Shown piece by piece: positions 41,315 through 50,634 of a stretch of 55,549 bases of DNA (the stretch's first letter is position 1; each line of letters opens with the position of its first letter). Under the pieces are notes generated by a model. The model ran no database searches. It was not told the origin of the DNA and was given only the letters and a program-made list of their open reading frames with translations. Origin of the DNA: Phycisphaerales bacterium (GTDB lineage Bacteria; Planctomycetota; Phycisphaerae; Sedimentisphaerales; Anaerobacaceae); the NCBI GenBank assembly GCA_003170415.1, contig PMZJ01000042.1:27084-82632 (forward strand). Reading direction: 5' to 3'. The translations under genes and the position numbers were made by a program.

Positions 41315-42307
41315 TTAGCCGAGGATGAGATTGGCGGTTGAGAAGTAAAATACCATGGTTGCGATGTCGGTTGCGGCGAGGACGATAGGGCCGGCGGCGA
41401 CTTTTGGGTCGATGTGGAATTTTCGAATGAGGGTAGGGACAATAACGCCGAGCAGGCAGGCGGTGATGACGGCAAACCAGATGCTGAGTCCGATGGCGAG
41501 GCCCTGCCAGACGACGCCTCTCCAGAGATAAGCGGTTACGCCGACGACGAAGCCGGAACCGGCGCCAAGGAGGACAGAGGTGAGCAATTCATTGCGGACA
41601 CCCATCAATATGCGGCGCCAGGAGACGTTTCGCTGGAGGAGGACCTGGAGGGTCAGGGCCATTGACTGGATGCTGACGCTTTCGGCGATAGCGAGGACGA
41701 CGGTGATGAACATCGCGAGAATGGCGAGTTCGCTGATGAGCAATTCATATCGGCTGGCGATGAAGGCGCAGAGTATGCCGCTGGAGATATTGCAGAAGAG
41801 CCAGGGGAACCGGCCTTTGAAGTCAGACCAGGAAGAGACCTTTTTGCCGCTGGAGACGTGGACGCCGATCATTTGAAAGACGTTGTCGAGCTGGCGCTGG
41901 TGGTTGAGCGAGACGACATCGTCGGTGAAGAGATTGATATCGACGATGCCGAGGATTTTATTATCGTTATCGACTACGGGCAGCGCAAGAAAGCGATATT
42001 CCATGAAAAGCTCACAGGCGTGCAAAACGGACTGCGAATGCAGGACCGAGACGGGGGAAGGGACCATAATCGACGAGATCTTCGCCTGGGGGTCGCTGGT
42101 GATGACGTTTCTTATGGGGACGATGCCTGCGAGGCGATGGTGCTCGTCGGTGACGTAGAGATAAAGAATATCGCCCGGCGAGGCGTGATTCCTGATGGAT
42201 TTTATGGCGTGCGCCACGGTTTCGTCGTGTTTAAGCGTAACGAAATCGGTCCGCATATAGGCGGAGACAGGTTCCCGCAGATTATGGTCGCTCAATTTAG
42301 CCGGCAT
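41315..42307 (-). CDS. MgtE-like divalent cation transporter without N-domain
   Basis: The 330-residue protein starts with two CBS motifs (about 10-140; AYMRTDFVTLKHDETVAHAI, SSIMVPSPVSVLH) followed by an MgtE-type membrane domain of five helices (about 165-328) ending VAAGPIVLAATDIATMVFYF. MgtE forms Mg2+ channels gated by its cytosolic CBS domains. It lacks the usual MgtE N-domain of about 130 residues, and the pore helix reads AESVSIQSMAL where typical MgtE has GNAGSQ. The ion may therefore differ. Confidence 0.82.
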   Translation of the reverse strand: MPAKLSDHNLREPVSAYMRTDFVTLKHDETVAHAIKSIRNHASPGDILYLYVTDEHHRLAGIVPIRNVITSDPQAKISSIMVPSPVSVLHSQSVLHACELFMEYRFLALPVVDNDNKILGIVDINLFTDDVVSLNHQRQLDNVFQMIGVHVSSGKKVSSWSDFKGRFPWLFCNISSGILCAFIASRYELLISELAILAMFITVVLAIAESVSIQSMALTLQVLLQRNVSWRRILMGVRNELLTSVLLGAGSGFVVGVTAYLWRGVVWQGLAIGLSIWFAVITACLLGVIVPTLIRKFHIDPKVAAGPIVLAATDIATMVFYFSTANLILG

Positions 42308-42467
42308 TACATACCTTTCGGTTGCGACTATACCATAAAGACGCGGAGGAGTTCAACCGTCCTGAGGCGTTTTCTTTGTGCCGATTTACTTTTGACAACG
42401 GGCTTAAATACTATAAGATTCATCATCTTGCACACGAAAATTGTTTGGCTCGAATGGAGACAATGGT

Positions 42468-44372
42468 ATGCGTAAGGTTATCGCAGGGATTGCAGTGGGG
42501 GTATTAGTTCTTATGTGTTCGACTTTTTCGACTTCGGCTAAGGGGTATCAGAATTTCAAGGTGGCAATTTACGCACCGGCTCGCGACGTGAACCAGATGG
42601 GCGACGCCAACTGGCTGGCGACACGCTGGGATGAGATATCGAGGCAGGTGAAGGTCGATAAGATTTATTTAGAGACGTACCGCAGCGGGCTGCTGGTGGA
42701 CGTGAATACGGTATTGGCGGCGAAGAAGTTCTTCGAGGATAAAGGCGTCGAGGTGGCGGGCGGCATTACCTATACAGAGAAGGATAGCGGCCATTTCCAG
42801 TCATTTTGCTATACGAAACCCGAATCGCGGAAACGGGTGAAAGAGATAGCTGAATACACGGCGAAATTATTCGATGAGATTATATTAGACGACTTTTTCT
42901 TCACCAACTGCAAATGCGAGTCGTGCATCAGGGCCAAGGGAGACAAGAGCTGGTCGGAATTCCGGATTGACCTGATGAAAGGGGCAGCGAGAAACTTAGT
43001 TGTGGGGCCTGCCAAGGCGGTGAATCCGAAGGTGAAAATGGTAATCAAGTTTCCGAACTGGTATGAGCATTTCCAGGGATGCGGATTCAACCTCGATGCG
43101 GAGCCGAAGATTTTTGACGGGATATACACGGGGACAGAGACAAGAGACCCGGTTTATACGGACCAGCATTTACAGCAATACGAGAGCTATTTGATATATC
43201 GGTATTTCGAGAACATAAAGCACGGCGGCAACGGCGGCGGATGGGTCGATACGTTTGGGATTCGATATATGGACCGTTACGCGGAGCAGTTGTGGCTGAC
43301 GTTGTTCGCCAAGGCGCCGGAGATAACGCTTTTTAACTTCAGCTTGATGCTGAGGCCCATACCGCAGGAATACCGTGCTGAGTGGCAAGGGGGGCAGACG
43401 AGCTTCGATTTTAATGAGATGATGCAGCCGATAAAATTGGCGGACGGCACGACAGTTGCGCCAAGCTCAATGGCCAGACCCGCAGGGTATAGTTTAGAGC
43501 TGGTTGATAAATTTTTAGGCAAGTTGGGCAATCCGATAGGTGTGAAAAGTTACAGGCCATATCATTCGGTGGGTGAGGATTTCCTTCAGAATTATATTGG
43601 TATGTGCGGGATACCGATGGATTTGATGCCTGAGTTCCCGGCAGAGGCCAACGTGATATTCCTGACTGAGTCGGCGAAATTCGACAAGAAAATCGTGGCT
43701 AAAATCAAAAAGCAATTAGTTGACGGCAAGACGGTCGTAATCACGTCTGGATTGTATAAGGCGATGCAGGGTCAAGGTATCGAAGACATCGTCGAATTGA
43801 GAATAGGCGACGAAAAGGCACGCACTAAACAATTCCAATTCCAGCGCCGAATGGGCCCGGTATGTGAATCCAAGCAAGAGATTATAATTCCGCAGATTAA
43901 ATACCTGACCAATGATTCGTGGGAGGAAATTTTCTGCTTAGCGAGCGGCAACGGTTATCCCATTTTGCATTCGGCGGATTACGCGAACAGCAAATTGTAT
44001 ATCCTGACGATTCCCGATAACTACGGGGATTTATACAATCTGCCCGCGGAGGTCTTGACTCAAATCAGGGCGGTGCTGGCAAAAGAGATGTATGTCCGAT
44101 TAGACGGCCCAGCACAGGTTGCGATGTTCGTTTACGATAACGACACGTTTATCGTGGAGTCATTCCGCGACGAACCGGTTGACGTAAAGATTATAGCGGA
44201 CAAGCGAATAAATAAATTGCAGGATATACTTACAGGTGAAGAACTTACAGGCGAGGCAATATCTACTCAGCCGAGACGATTGGGACAGCCGGAGCCGGAG
44301 CCGGCGCCGGATAAGATGGCTTTCAAAATGACAATCAAGCCGCATTCTTATCGCGTCTTCAAATGCGAATAG
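42468..44372 (+). CDS. Exported TIM-barrel-like protein, putative glycoside-hydrolase relative
   Basis: The roughly 634-residue protein has a Sec signal (about 1-25). Its N-terminal half resembles a glycosidase-type barrel (VDKIYLETYRSGLLVD, FDEIILDDFFFTNCKCESC, VKMVIKFPNWYEHF, FDGIYTGTETRDP). The acidic DD before a CxCxxC motif is distinctive. The C-terminal half has a glutamine-amidotransferase-like or beta-sandwich-like layout. I cannot assign a CAZy family. ATG at 42468 is chosen (GGAG 8 bases upstream) over an in-frame TTG at 42441. Confidence 0.65.
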   Translation: MRKVIAGIAVGVLVLMCSTFSTSAKGYQNFKVAIYAPARDVNQMGDANWLATRWDEISRQVKVDKIYLETYRSGLLVDVNTVLAAKKFFEDKGVEVAGGITYTEKDSGHFQSFCYTKPESRKRVKEIAEYTAKLFDEIILDDFFFTNCKCESCIRAKGDKSWSEFRIDLMKGAARNLVVGPAKAVNPKVKMVIKFPNWYEHFQGCGFNLDAEPKIFDGIYTGTETRDPVYTDQHLQQYESYLIYRYFENIKHGGNGGGWVDTFGIRYMDRYAEQLWLTLFAKAPEITLFNFSLMLRPIPQEYRAEWQGGQTSFDFNEMMQPIKLADGTTVAPSSMARPAGYSLELVDKFLGKLGNPIGVKSYRPYHSVGEDFLQNYIGMCGIPMDLMPEFPAEANVIFLTESAKFDKKIVAKIKKQLVDGKTVVITSGLYKAMQGQGIEDIVELRIGDEKARTKQFQFQRRMGPVCESKQEIIIPQIKYLTNDSWEEIFCLASGNGYPILHSADYANSKLYILTIPDNYGDLYNLPAEVLTQIRAVLAKEMYVRLDGPAQVAMFVYDNDTFIVESFRDEPVDVKIIADKRINKLQDILTGEELTGEAISTQPRRLGQPEPEPAPDKMAFKMTIKPHSYRVFKCE

Positions 44373-44424
44373 TAATAGGTTTACTGTTCTAAGAACTCCA
44401 GTAATGCAGGGCGACGGGCCGGTG

Positions 44425-45585
44425 TCAGTTTTTATATATTACGAATTTTCCATCCTTGACCGTAAGCATCTCGTATGCGTTCATATCAAGGCCGTTGTGG
44501 TCTTTGGATGAGAAGTTAAAGACACCGGCTATTCCGACGACGCCTTTGAGATTTTCCAGAGCGTCGCGGACTTTCTCCCTGTCGGTACTATTGGCCTTCT
44601 TGACCGCCTCGACAAGAATCAATAGCGCATCGTATGTATGCCCGCCGAATGTGCTCGCGTCCTCTTTGAACCGGCTTTCATAGTCCTTTTTATATCCCAT
44701 CAGAACTGTTTTCTGGGGATTGTTATCCGGCAGCATATCGGCAACAAGCAGACGTCCGCAGGGGAATATAGTTCCGTTTGCGGCCTCGCCGCCCGCCTGG
44801 ACGTACTTTATGTTCCCAAAGCCAGAACTCTGGAACAGCGGAACATCCAAACCAATCTGCTTCATATTCCTGGCAACCAAACTCTGAGCGGGAACGACGG
44901 ACCAGTTAACTACCGCGTTAACGTCCTGGCCTTTTACCTTGGTAAGAATTCCCGTCAGGTCTGTTTCCTGTTTGTCGTAGGTCTCTGAAATGGCAATGGT
45001 AATGCCGGCAAGTTCCGCGAGATTGGCGAGTTGTTTGCCGCCTGCCACTCCGTAGCCGTCATTGCTTGTTATAACGCCTATCCTCTTGATACCTTTTGCC
45101 TTCATAACCTGGTAAATGCGTCTTACCGCGTCGCTGTCTTTCTGCGGAACCTTGAAAACATAACTGGCGACAGGGTTGACAATGTCTTCGGCGGCTGCGC
45201 AGGAAATAAGGATGGTTTTGCCTTCCTGGCAGATATTCTTAATGGCCATTGTCTCACCGCTTGTCGAAGGACCGATTATCGCAAGAACATTCTCCTCATC
45301 AATAAGCTGCTTGGCGAGGGAAATAGCGTTTTCCGGCTTGCCGCCTGAGTCCTTCATGAGCAGCTCAATCCTGTGGCCGTTGACTCCGCCTTCCTTGTTT
45401 ATTTTTTCGACGAGCATTTCGGCGGTTTTCGCCTCCGGCATCCCGAGATTCGATGCGCCGCCGGTTATCGCGAAGATTGCTCCGACCTTGACAGGCGACA
45501 CATCTGCCGCTTTCTCAACCCCCGAAACGCCAACGGCACATACCAAAACGAGGATTCCAGTAATTTTCGCCAGATGCTTTCTCAT
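44425..45585 (-). CDS. ABC transporter substrate-binding protein, branched-chain amino acid type
   Basis: The 386-residue protein has a Sec signal (about 1-25) and a periplasmic binding fold of the LivJ/Peripla_BP_6 type: VKVGAIFAITGGASNLG, LMKDSGGKPENAISLAKQLI, AIIGPSTSGETMAI, and KRIGVITSNDGYG. It would bind an amino acid, amide or similar small solute. No permease or ATPase is adjacent. ATG at 45585 has AAGAAGG 5 bases upstream. Confidence 0.88.
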   Translation of the reverse strand: MRKHLAKITGILVLVCAVGVSGVEKAADVSPVKVGAIFAITGGASNLGMPEAKTAEMLVEKINKEGGVNGHRIELLMKDSGGKPENAISLAKQLIDEENVLAIIGPSTSGETMAIKNICQEGKTILISCAAAEDIVNPVASYVFKVPQKDSDAVRRIYQVMKAKGIKRIGVITSNDGYGVAGGKQLANLAELAGITIAISETYDKQETDLTGILTKVKGQDVNAVVNWSVVPAQSLVARNMKQIGLDVPLFQSSGFGNIKYVQAGGEAANGTIFPCGRLLVADMLPDNNPQKTVLMGYKKDYESRFKEDASTFGGHTYDALLILVEAVKKANSTDREKVRDALENLKGVVGIAGVFNFSSKDHNGLDMNAYEMLTVKDGKFVIYKN

Positions 45586-45662
45586 AATCACCTTCTTCTT
45601 TTATATCAAAACGTTCTCATATTAACCGTTCAATTCCAAGTTCCCGTTTTTTGCGACTGTGC

Positions 45663-46256
45663 CTATTTTGGACTGATGGGGATATAGATATAGACGGGGC
45701 GGTTCATCCATTCCCGTGGGGCATACTGCTCGAAGCAACAGGCGGCAGTGTCGATTTTGTAGCGTGATTTGGGCAGCCATTCGCTATAGATGTATTGATA
45801 GGTTTTGCCCATGTCCTGGCCGGCGCATTTGAAGACAGCGTATTTGGCGGCGGGAACATTGCGGGTCACGAGGGCTTTATCGGGCGGGGTCGCGTCGCTG
45901 TGAACGGGCATTCCGGCGAGGTAATCGAAGGCGTCTTTTTTATTTGTCGCGAAGGTGACGCCATAAAAGCGCCATTCGGCGCTAATAGGTCTGAGCTGGG
46001 TTCTGTACTGGTCGAAGGCGTCCCAGATTTTGGTATATGTATCCGGGTTCTTTTCGTCAGCCGAGGTAATGCGGGTTTGAGTGCCCATTATGGTGAAGGC
46101 GTCCCTGTCTTTTAAATCGTAGTTCATCGCGACTGTTTTTTCGGCTTTAGCGGATGTTTTCGGGGCAGGTGAGGCCTGATTATTGTTAGTGCAACCAGAT
46201 ATTGAAACGAAGACCATTGTCAGGAACACACACAGCAGATTTCTTATGGTTCGCAT
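45663..46256 (-). CDS. Lipoprotein with GyrI-like effector-binding domain
   Basis: The roughly 197-residue protein has a lipoprotein signal (FVSISGC, Cys at about 22), a low-complexity spacer and a GyrI-like/AraC-effector-binding domain (about 45-197; YDLKDRDAFTIMGTQTRI, VPAAKYAVFKCAG, ending RPVYIYIPIS). These domains bind small hydrophobic molecules and normally sit in regulators; here it is outside the cytoplasm. AAGGAGA precedes the ATG at 46256. Confidence 0.78.
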   Translation of the reverse strand: MRTIRNLLCVFLTMVFVSISGCTNNNQASPAPKTSAKAEKTVAMNYDLKDRDAFTIMGTQTRITSADEKNPDTYTKIWDAFDQYRTQLRPISAEWRFYGVTFATNKKDAFDYLAGMPVHSDATPPDKALVTRNVPAAKYAVFKCAGQDMGKTYQYIYSEWLPKSRYKIDTAACCFEQYAPREWMNRPVYIYIPISPK

Positions 46257-46371
46257 GCTATTCTCCTTTTTAGCCAAATGAAATAAACTGTTTTTTGTCA
46301 GTGAGGTAATTATAATTACTATGAGATGGTTTTAGCAAGAGCGAACAATATGTTTTTGAAAGGTGAGGACA

Positions 46372-47415
46372 ATGCGAAGACGGGATGTTTTGGCGTTGCC
46401 GATTCTGGCGGCGGCAGGGGGATATAGCTCGAAGATGGTTTTGGCGGAGGCAGGAAAACCTGTGAAAAGCGATTTGGTTGAGAAAGCCAAAATTGCGATG
46501 CTGTGTATGCAGCGGGCAAGCTGGGAACAGGGGGTGGCATCGCAGGCGATGATAGAGCTGGGAGAAAAAGACATCGTTGTCCTGATGGGTAAGGAGGCCG
46601 TTGTTCGCAGGAAAGAAGACGGGCGGGTGGCGATGCTTGGAACGGAAAGCGCGGTAACCGACCCCGGCTCGAATGGTGCCGCAATTCTGTATGCCTATAA
46701 AGTTACAGGCGACAAGAAACTAAAGGATGCGGCGGACGCATTATATACATATCTCAAAAAGAGGGCGCCGAGGACTGAAAACGGGGCGATATGTCACATT
46801 ACGCCCGGCAGGGAGATATGGAGCGACGCGATGTTTATGGCGCCGCCGTTTTTGGCTCTTATGGGGGATTTCGAAGAGGCGATTCGGCAGGTCGATTGTT
46901 ACAGGGGATTTTTGTGGAACAAGGAGAAGAAGCTGTTTTCGCATATATGGGACGACAAGAAGAAGGTTTTCAAGCGGGAGGCGTGCTGGGGCGGGGGCAA
47001 CGGGTGGTGCGCGGCGGGGATGGCGCAGATAATAGATACGCTGCCGAAGGACAAGGAAGATGACCGCAAAAAGCTGATTGGTTATACGGAGGAGTTATTG
47101 GACGGCTGTATTTCCTATATGCGGCCTGACGGGCTGTTTCACGACGTGGTTGACGATGCGAATACGTTTGTCGAGACCAATTTGTCGCAAATGCTGGCGT
47201 ATTCGATTTACAAGGGGGTAAAGAGCGGCTGGCTGAAAGATAGTTACCTCAAATCGGCGGATAAGATGCGGGCGGGGGCGCACAGCAAGGTTGATGAATA
47301 TGGCGTTGTGCAGGGGGCGTGCGGGTCGCCATTGTTTGACCGGTCGGGGACCAGCACCGAGGCGCAGGCATTTTTGCTGATGATGGAGGCGGCATACGCG
47401 CGTCTGGCCGGCTGA
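46372..47415 (+). CDS. Tat-exported GH105/GH88-like unsaturated glucuronyl hydrolase
   Basis: The 347-residue protein begins MRRRDVLALPILAAAGG, a twin-arginine signal. The (alpha/alpha)6-barrel domain has IWSDAMFMAPPFLALMG (the Asp matches the catalytic acid of YteR-type enzymes), GGGNGWCAAGM and FVETNLSQMLAYSIYKG. The enzyme removes the unsaturated uronic acid left by pectin or rhamnogalacturonan lyases, complementing the PL10 lyase at 27.6 kb. ATG at 46372 is preferred over GTG at 46363. Confidence 0.87.
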   Translation: MRRRDVLALPILAAAGGYSSKMVLAEAGKPVKSDLVEKAKIAMLCMQRASWEQGVASQAMIELGEKDIVVLMGKEAVVRRKEDGRVAMLGTESAVTDPGSNGAAILYAYKVTGDKKLKDAADALYTYLKKRAPRTENGAICHITPGREIWSDAMFMAPPFLALMGDFEEAIRQVDCYRGFLWNKEKKLFSHIWDDKKKVFKREACWGGGNGWCAAGMAQIIDTLPKDKEDDRKKLIGYTEELLDGCISYMRPDGLFHDVVDDANTFVETNLSQMLAYSIYKGVKSGWLKDSYLKSADKMRAGAHSKVDEYGVVQGACGSPLFDRSGTSTEAQAFLLMMEAAYARLAG

Positions 47416-47711
47416 TAATGGCGTAGCACCACGTATTATTGAGTGCGTATCTGCCGAAATAGAAACGGCAAAACCCGCCTTTGCGAAGAAGGGTTAAACA
47501 AGCCCTAAATTAAACTTGCCCTCCTGTCGGCGCATATTTCGCGGCAATCACTCAAGGATGTTTTTTTGTAAAATATTTTTCTGTCGTAAGCCCCCCCCCC
47601 TATAAGGACTTACGGATGGCACATAAAAATACCTCCAGATTTATCTTGATGTATCCAGTTAAGACAATATAGTGTAGTTTACTTATAGGTTTTAACAGGA
47701 GAATAGAATCT
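47416..47711. other. Gene-free stretch with C10 tract and candidate promoter
   Basis: No gene. It contains an AACCC/GGGTT inverted pair near 47472-47497, a C10 run (47591-47600) inside the inverted repeat CGTAAG...CTTACG (47585-47614), and a candidate sigma-70-like promoter at 47646-47673. Confidence 0.65.
47646..47673 (+). promoter_or_regulatory. Candidate promoter of the Cys-rich operon
   Basis: TTGATG (47646-47651), a 16-base spacer and TATAGT (47668-47673) match the sigma-70 consensus at 4 of 6 and 5 of 6 positions. It lies about 40 bases before the leader peptide start and just downstream of the C10 tract. Confidence 0.4.
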
Positions 47712-47765
47712 ATGAACACACCACATACCCATAGTCAGGGCAATTCTCATTGGAGGGTCTACTAA
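47712..47765 (+). CDS. 17-residue leader peptide of the Cys-rich operon
   Basis: The frame encodes MNTPHTHSQGNSHWRVY. AGGAG lies about 9 bases before the ATG, and the TAA overlaps the next ATG (TAATG), so the TPR gene is probably translationally coupled to it. Three His in 17 codons is notable, but I see no attenuator hairpin of the classical kind. Confidence 0.5.
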   Translation: MNTPHTHSQGNSHWRVY

Positions 47766-49744
47766 TGGCTAAAAGAATCATCCTAATCTCATCATTTCCG
47801 CTTCTTGTCGCTCTCGCGATTATTGCCCTTGTTTTAGCAGGCGTCGGGCGAGGACAATTAACAGCTACCCCGGCGGATATAGAACAGGCAAAATCACAGA
47901 TTATCTCGTTAGTGGAGACCGGCAAATTAGACGATGCGAACGCGGCAGTTGATAAGATTATGGCTTTGCCGGCCAGCAGAGACAAAGGAGCTGCGCTACA
48001 GCAAATCGCGGGGACATATCAAGACGCGGGACAGGCAGACAGGGCGATAGCCATCTCTGATTATGTTTTGAAGAACTGGCCAAAGGAGAGTTTTGCCGTC
48101 TGGGCGGGTATGTCGATGGCGATTTCGCAGGTTGATAAGGGTAATACAGCAGACGCAGATGCGACAACTTCACAGATGATAGCCGATTACGCGGATAACG
48201 CTGATTTACCCGCGGCATTATGTGTTGTCGCCGATACCTATTCCTGGCGAAAAAAGTTTGACAAGTCAGAGAAATTATATAGCGTTATCATGGACAAATT
48301 CCCCAATAGCGCAGTTGCGGCAAAGGCCAGATTAGCGGTAGTGGGCGTAAACGCTTTGGCTTTTATCGAGGACAAGAATTATTCGCAGGCAAAAGGGCAG
48401 GTGGATTTGATGATTACGGATTTCAATAATCAATCAGACCTGCCGCCAATGCTGTTCCGCATCGGCCAGGAATTTTCCTGGCGGCATAGATACGTCGAGG
48501 CCAAGGATATCTTTGACTATGCTGCTGATAAATCCTCAGACACTTCGCTTTCACAGCAGGCGAAATTATGGTCGGCAAGGTCGAACGTTTGTTCGCTAAT
48601 CGGGCACTCTAACGACACAGAAGTTGTTGCATCGATAGATAAACTGATGAGCGATTTTACGGGAGATGCGGGATTGGCGGATGCGGTTTACTGGATAAGC
48701 AAGGAGTATGAGTGGAAAAAAGGCACTGTCGATGACCGAACCGGCTGGTACGATGCACCTAATAGCGCTTATCAGCGACTTATGTCGCAGTTCAGCAATA
48801 CTTCTTATGGTCAAGCGGCTGAATGGGACCAGAAACGGCTGACGCACCGAATGAACATCTTCAAGCTGCTGGGGTCAACAGACCAGAACGGGATTGAAAC
48901 TGCGATCGACAAAATGGTTGCTGAACTTAATGGTCGGCCTGAAATTGCCGGTGAGTTATACTGGATTGCCTGCAACTACGATGAACAGCCGGATAAAGGC
49001 CCGCAGGCAAAGCAGATGTATGAACGGATAATAAGGGAGTATCCGACCACCTCTGAAGCAAACAAGGCAGTCCTTGATATTCGCCGGTTAGCTATTTGGG
49101 ACACGCTCAATTCGGGTGATGCGACAATGGCACAAGCCCTGATGGATAAATTCATCGCAGATTTCAATCAACATCCTTATGCCGGCGATTGTCTGGGGCG
49201 AACTGCGGATAAAAACTACCTGTTGGCTTTAGAGTCAAATAAACAGGAGCAGAAACAGCAGGCAAAAGATTACTTTGCGAGGGCCGAAAGTGTCTGGAAT
49301 CGGATAATCAGTGCAAATTTGCCTATAAACCTTGGTAAAGTTTATTACTTTGCGGCGGTTTGCCGCCAGAAACATGGTGATTGGGATGGAGCGATAACGT
49401 ATTGCCAAAAGGTGGTGAACGAATACCCTGATTTCGAGTATGTCTGTGGAGCGCAGGCGGCAATCGGCTGGTGCTATGAGGCGTTGCGAGATTCCAACGA
49501 AATTCCCAAAAAGATTGCCAATCCGCTTATAGAAGAGGCGTATAAGTCGGTTTTGACCAATTATACAGGTTGTTACATATCCCATTATGCGGCGTTACGG
49601 CTCGCTGAAATGAACGCCCAAAAAGGAGACAAGATAACTGCCGCAGCATACTTTAGGCAGTTTTTGGAGTTGGCCGGACCAGAGGATAACCGGATAAAAA
49701 CAGTCAAGGCCAAACTTGCAGAACTGGAGGGGACCAAACAATGA
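47765..49744 (+). CDS. Membrane-anchored TPR-repeat protein
   Basis: The 659-residue protein has one N-terminal membrane helix (LISSFPLLVALAIIALVLAG) and then about 12 TPR-like or half-TPR units (for example ALCVVADTYSWRKKFDKSEKLYSVIMDKFP, split across residues 135-170, and YYFAAVCRQKHGDWDGAITY). Pairs of FIEDKNYSQAKGQVDLMI-type segments repeat through the protein. It should be a periplasmic or extracytoplasmic scaffold. The start at 47765 has GGAGG 8 bases upstream. The stop overlaps the next start (ATGA). Confidence 0.82.
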   Translation: MAKRIILISSFPLLVALAIIALVLAGVGRGQLTATPADIEQAKSQIISLVETGKLDDANAAVDKIMALPASRDKGAALQQIAGTYQDAGQADRAIAISDYVLKNWPKESFAVWAGMSMAISQVDKGNTADADATTSQMIADYADNADLPAALCVVADTYSWRKKFDKSEKLYSVIMDKFPNSAVAAKARLAVVGVNALAFIEDKNYSQAKGQVDLMITDFNNQSDLPPMLFRIGQEFSWRHRYVEAKDIFDYAADKSSDTSLSQQAKLWSARSNVCSLIGHSNDTEVVASIDKLMSDFTGDAGLADAVYWISKEYEWKKGTVDDRTGWYDAPNSAYQRLMSQFSNTSYGQAAEWDQKRLTHRMNIFKLLGSTDQNGIETAIDKMVAELNGRPEIAGELYWIACNYDEQPDKGPQAKQMYERIIREYPTTSEANKAVLDIRRLAIWDTLNSGDATMAQALMDKFIADFNQHPYAGDCLGRTADKNYLLALESNKQEQKQQAKDYFARAESVWNRIISANLPINLGKVYYFAAVCRQKHGDWDGAITYCQKVVNEYPDFEYVCGAQAAIGWCYEALRDSNEIPKKIANPLIEEAYKSVLTNYTGCYISHYAALRLAEMNAQKGDKITAAAYFRQFLELAGPEDNRIKTVKAKLAELEGTKQ

Positions 49745-50619
49745 AAATGTACTTTGTAAAAAAGAACGCCTTATTATTTATTGCTGTTATTAGCTTATCG
49801 ACTGGTATATTTGCGTTTGAGACATTGGGATGTGTTCTCCCACCCGATTGCGGCCCCTGCGGATGTAACGGATGCGGTAATTGTTATGACTGTCAATCCG
49901 ATGGATGCCATAATAATTGTGTGGGTTTCTGCAAAGCATGCGAGCCAAGTGTCGGCTGTTTGAATCGATATGTTGAAGGCTGTCAGACCTGTGATGAAAG
50001 CTCTCAAACTATCACTGATCTTTGCAACTACGATGATTGTCAGTCTTGTGACAGTAATGGTATGGGTTCGAAAGGCAGTTGCAAACCCTATTGCGACCCG
50101 AACAAATGCCAGACCTGCGATGGCAATGGCAACTGCGTGGTCTGCGGCGGCGACCAGAATCAGGCCTGCTGTAACGGCACATGCTATGACGGAAGAACCC
50201 AGGGATGCTGTGGAAGTACTATTTATGACCGCGCAACCCAGCAGTGTTGTACTGATACCGAAACTCCCTATATATGTGATATCAACAAACCATGCTGTAA
50301 CGGTGAATGTGTTGAGGCTTGCATATTACTAGGTATGTCTGAGACAGAAACACTGCTGAAACTCGGCTGGTCTAATTTCAGCAAGGGTAACTGGCAGGAC
50401 GCAATTTCCTATTTTGAAAAGGGATTGGCAAAACTTCCTGACGACAATAAACCAACGAATGCCTTATATGGTCTGGCAAGAATGTATGAAAAAACAGGGG
50501 ATAAACAAAAAGCAGAAAAAATCTACCGGCAATTGCTCTCTTTTATGAAAGAGGAAACCTTGCAAATCCAGAAGGTTAAATCTCGCATTATATTCCTTGA
50601 AGAAAGAGAAGGAGAATAG
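49741..50619 (+). CDS. Exported Cys-rich protein with C-terminal TPR
   Basis: The 292-residue protein has a Sec signal (about 1-26), then a region with about 35 cysteines (about 31-200) in motifs such as CGPCGCNGCGNC, CQTCDGNGNCVVCGG and ACCNGTCYD, then a Cys-free C-terminus with two TPR-like repeats (WSNFSKGNWQDAISYFEKGL; ALYGLARMYEKTGDKQKAEK). The Cys spacing resembles extracellular EGF- or keratin-like knotted modules but I cannot name the family. It overlaps the TPR gene (ATGA). The disulfides presumably form after export. Confidence 0.8.
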   Translation: MKMYFVKKNALLFIAVISLSTGIFAFETLGCVLPPDCGPCGCNGCGNCYDCQSDGCHNNCVGFCKACEPSVGCLNRYVEGCQTCDESSQTITDLCNYDDCQSCDSNGMGSKGSCKPYCDPNKCQTCDGNGNCVVCGGDQNQACCNGTCYDGRTQGCCGSTIYDRATQQCCTDTETPYICDINKPCCNGECVEACILLGMSETETLLKLGWSNFSKGNWQDAISYFEKGLAKLPDDNKPTNALYGLARMYEKTGDKQKAEKIYRQLLSFMKEETLQIQKVKSRIIFLEEREGE

Positions 50620-50634
50620 AAAGGAGATGAGTCA

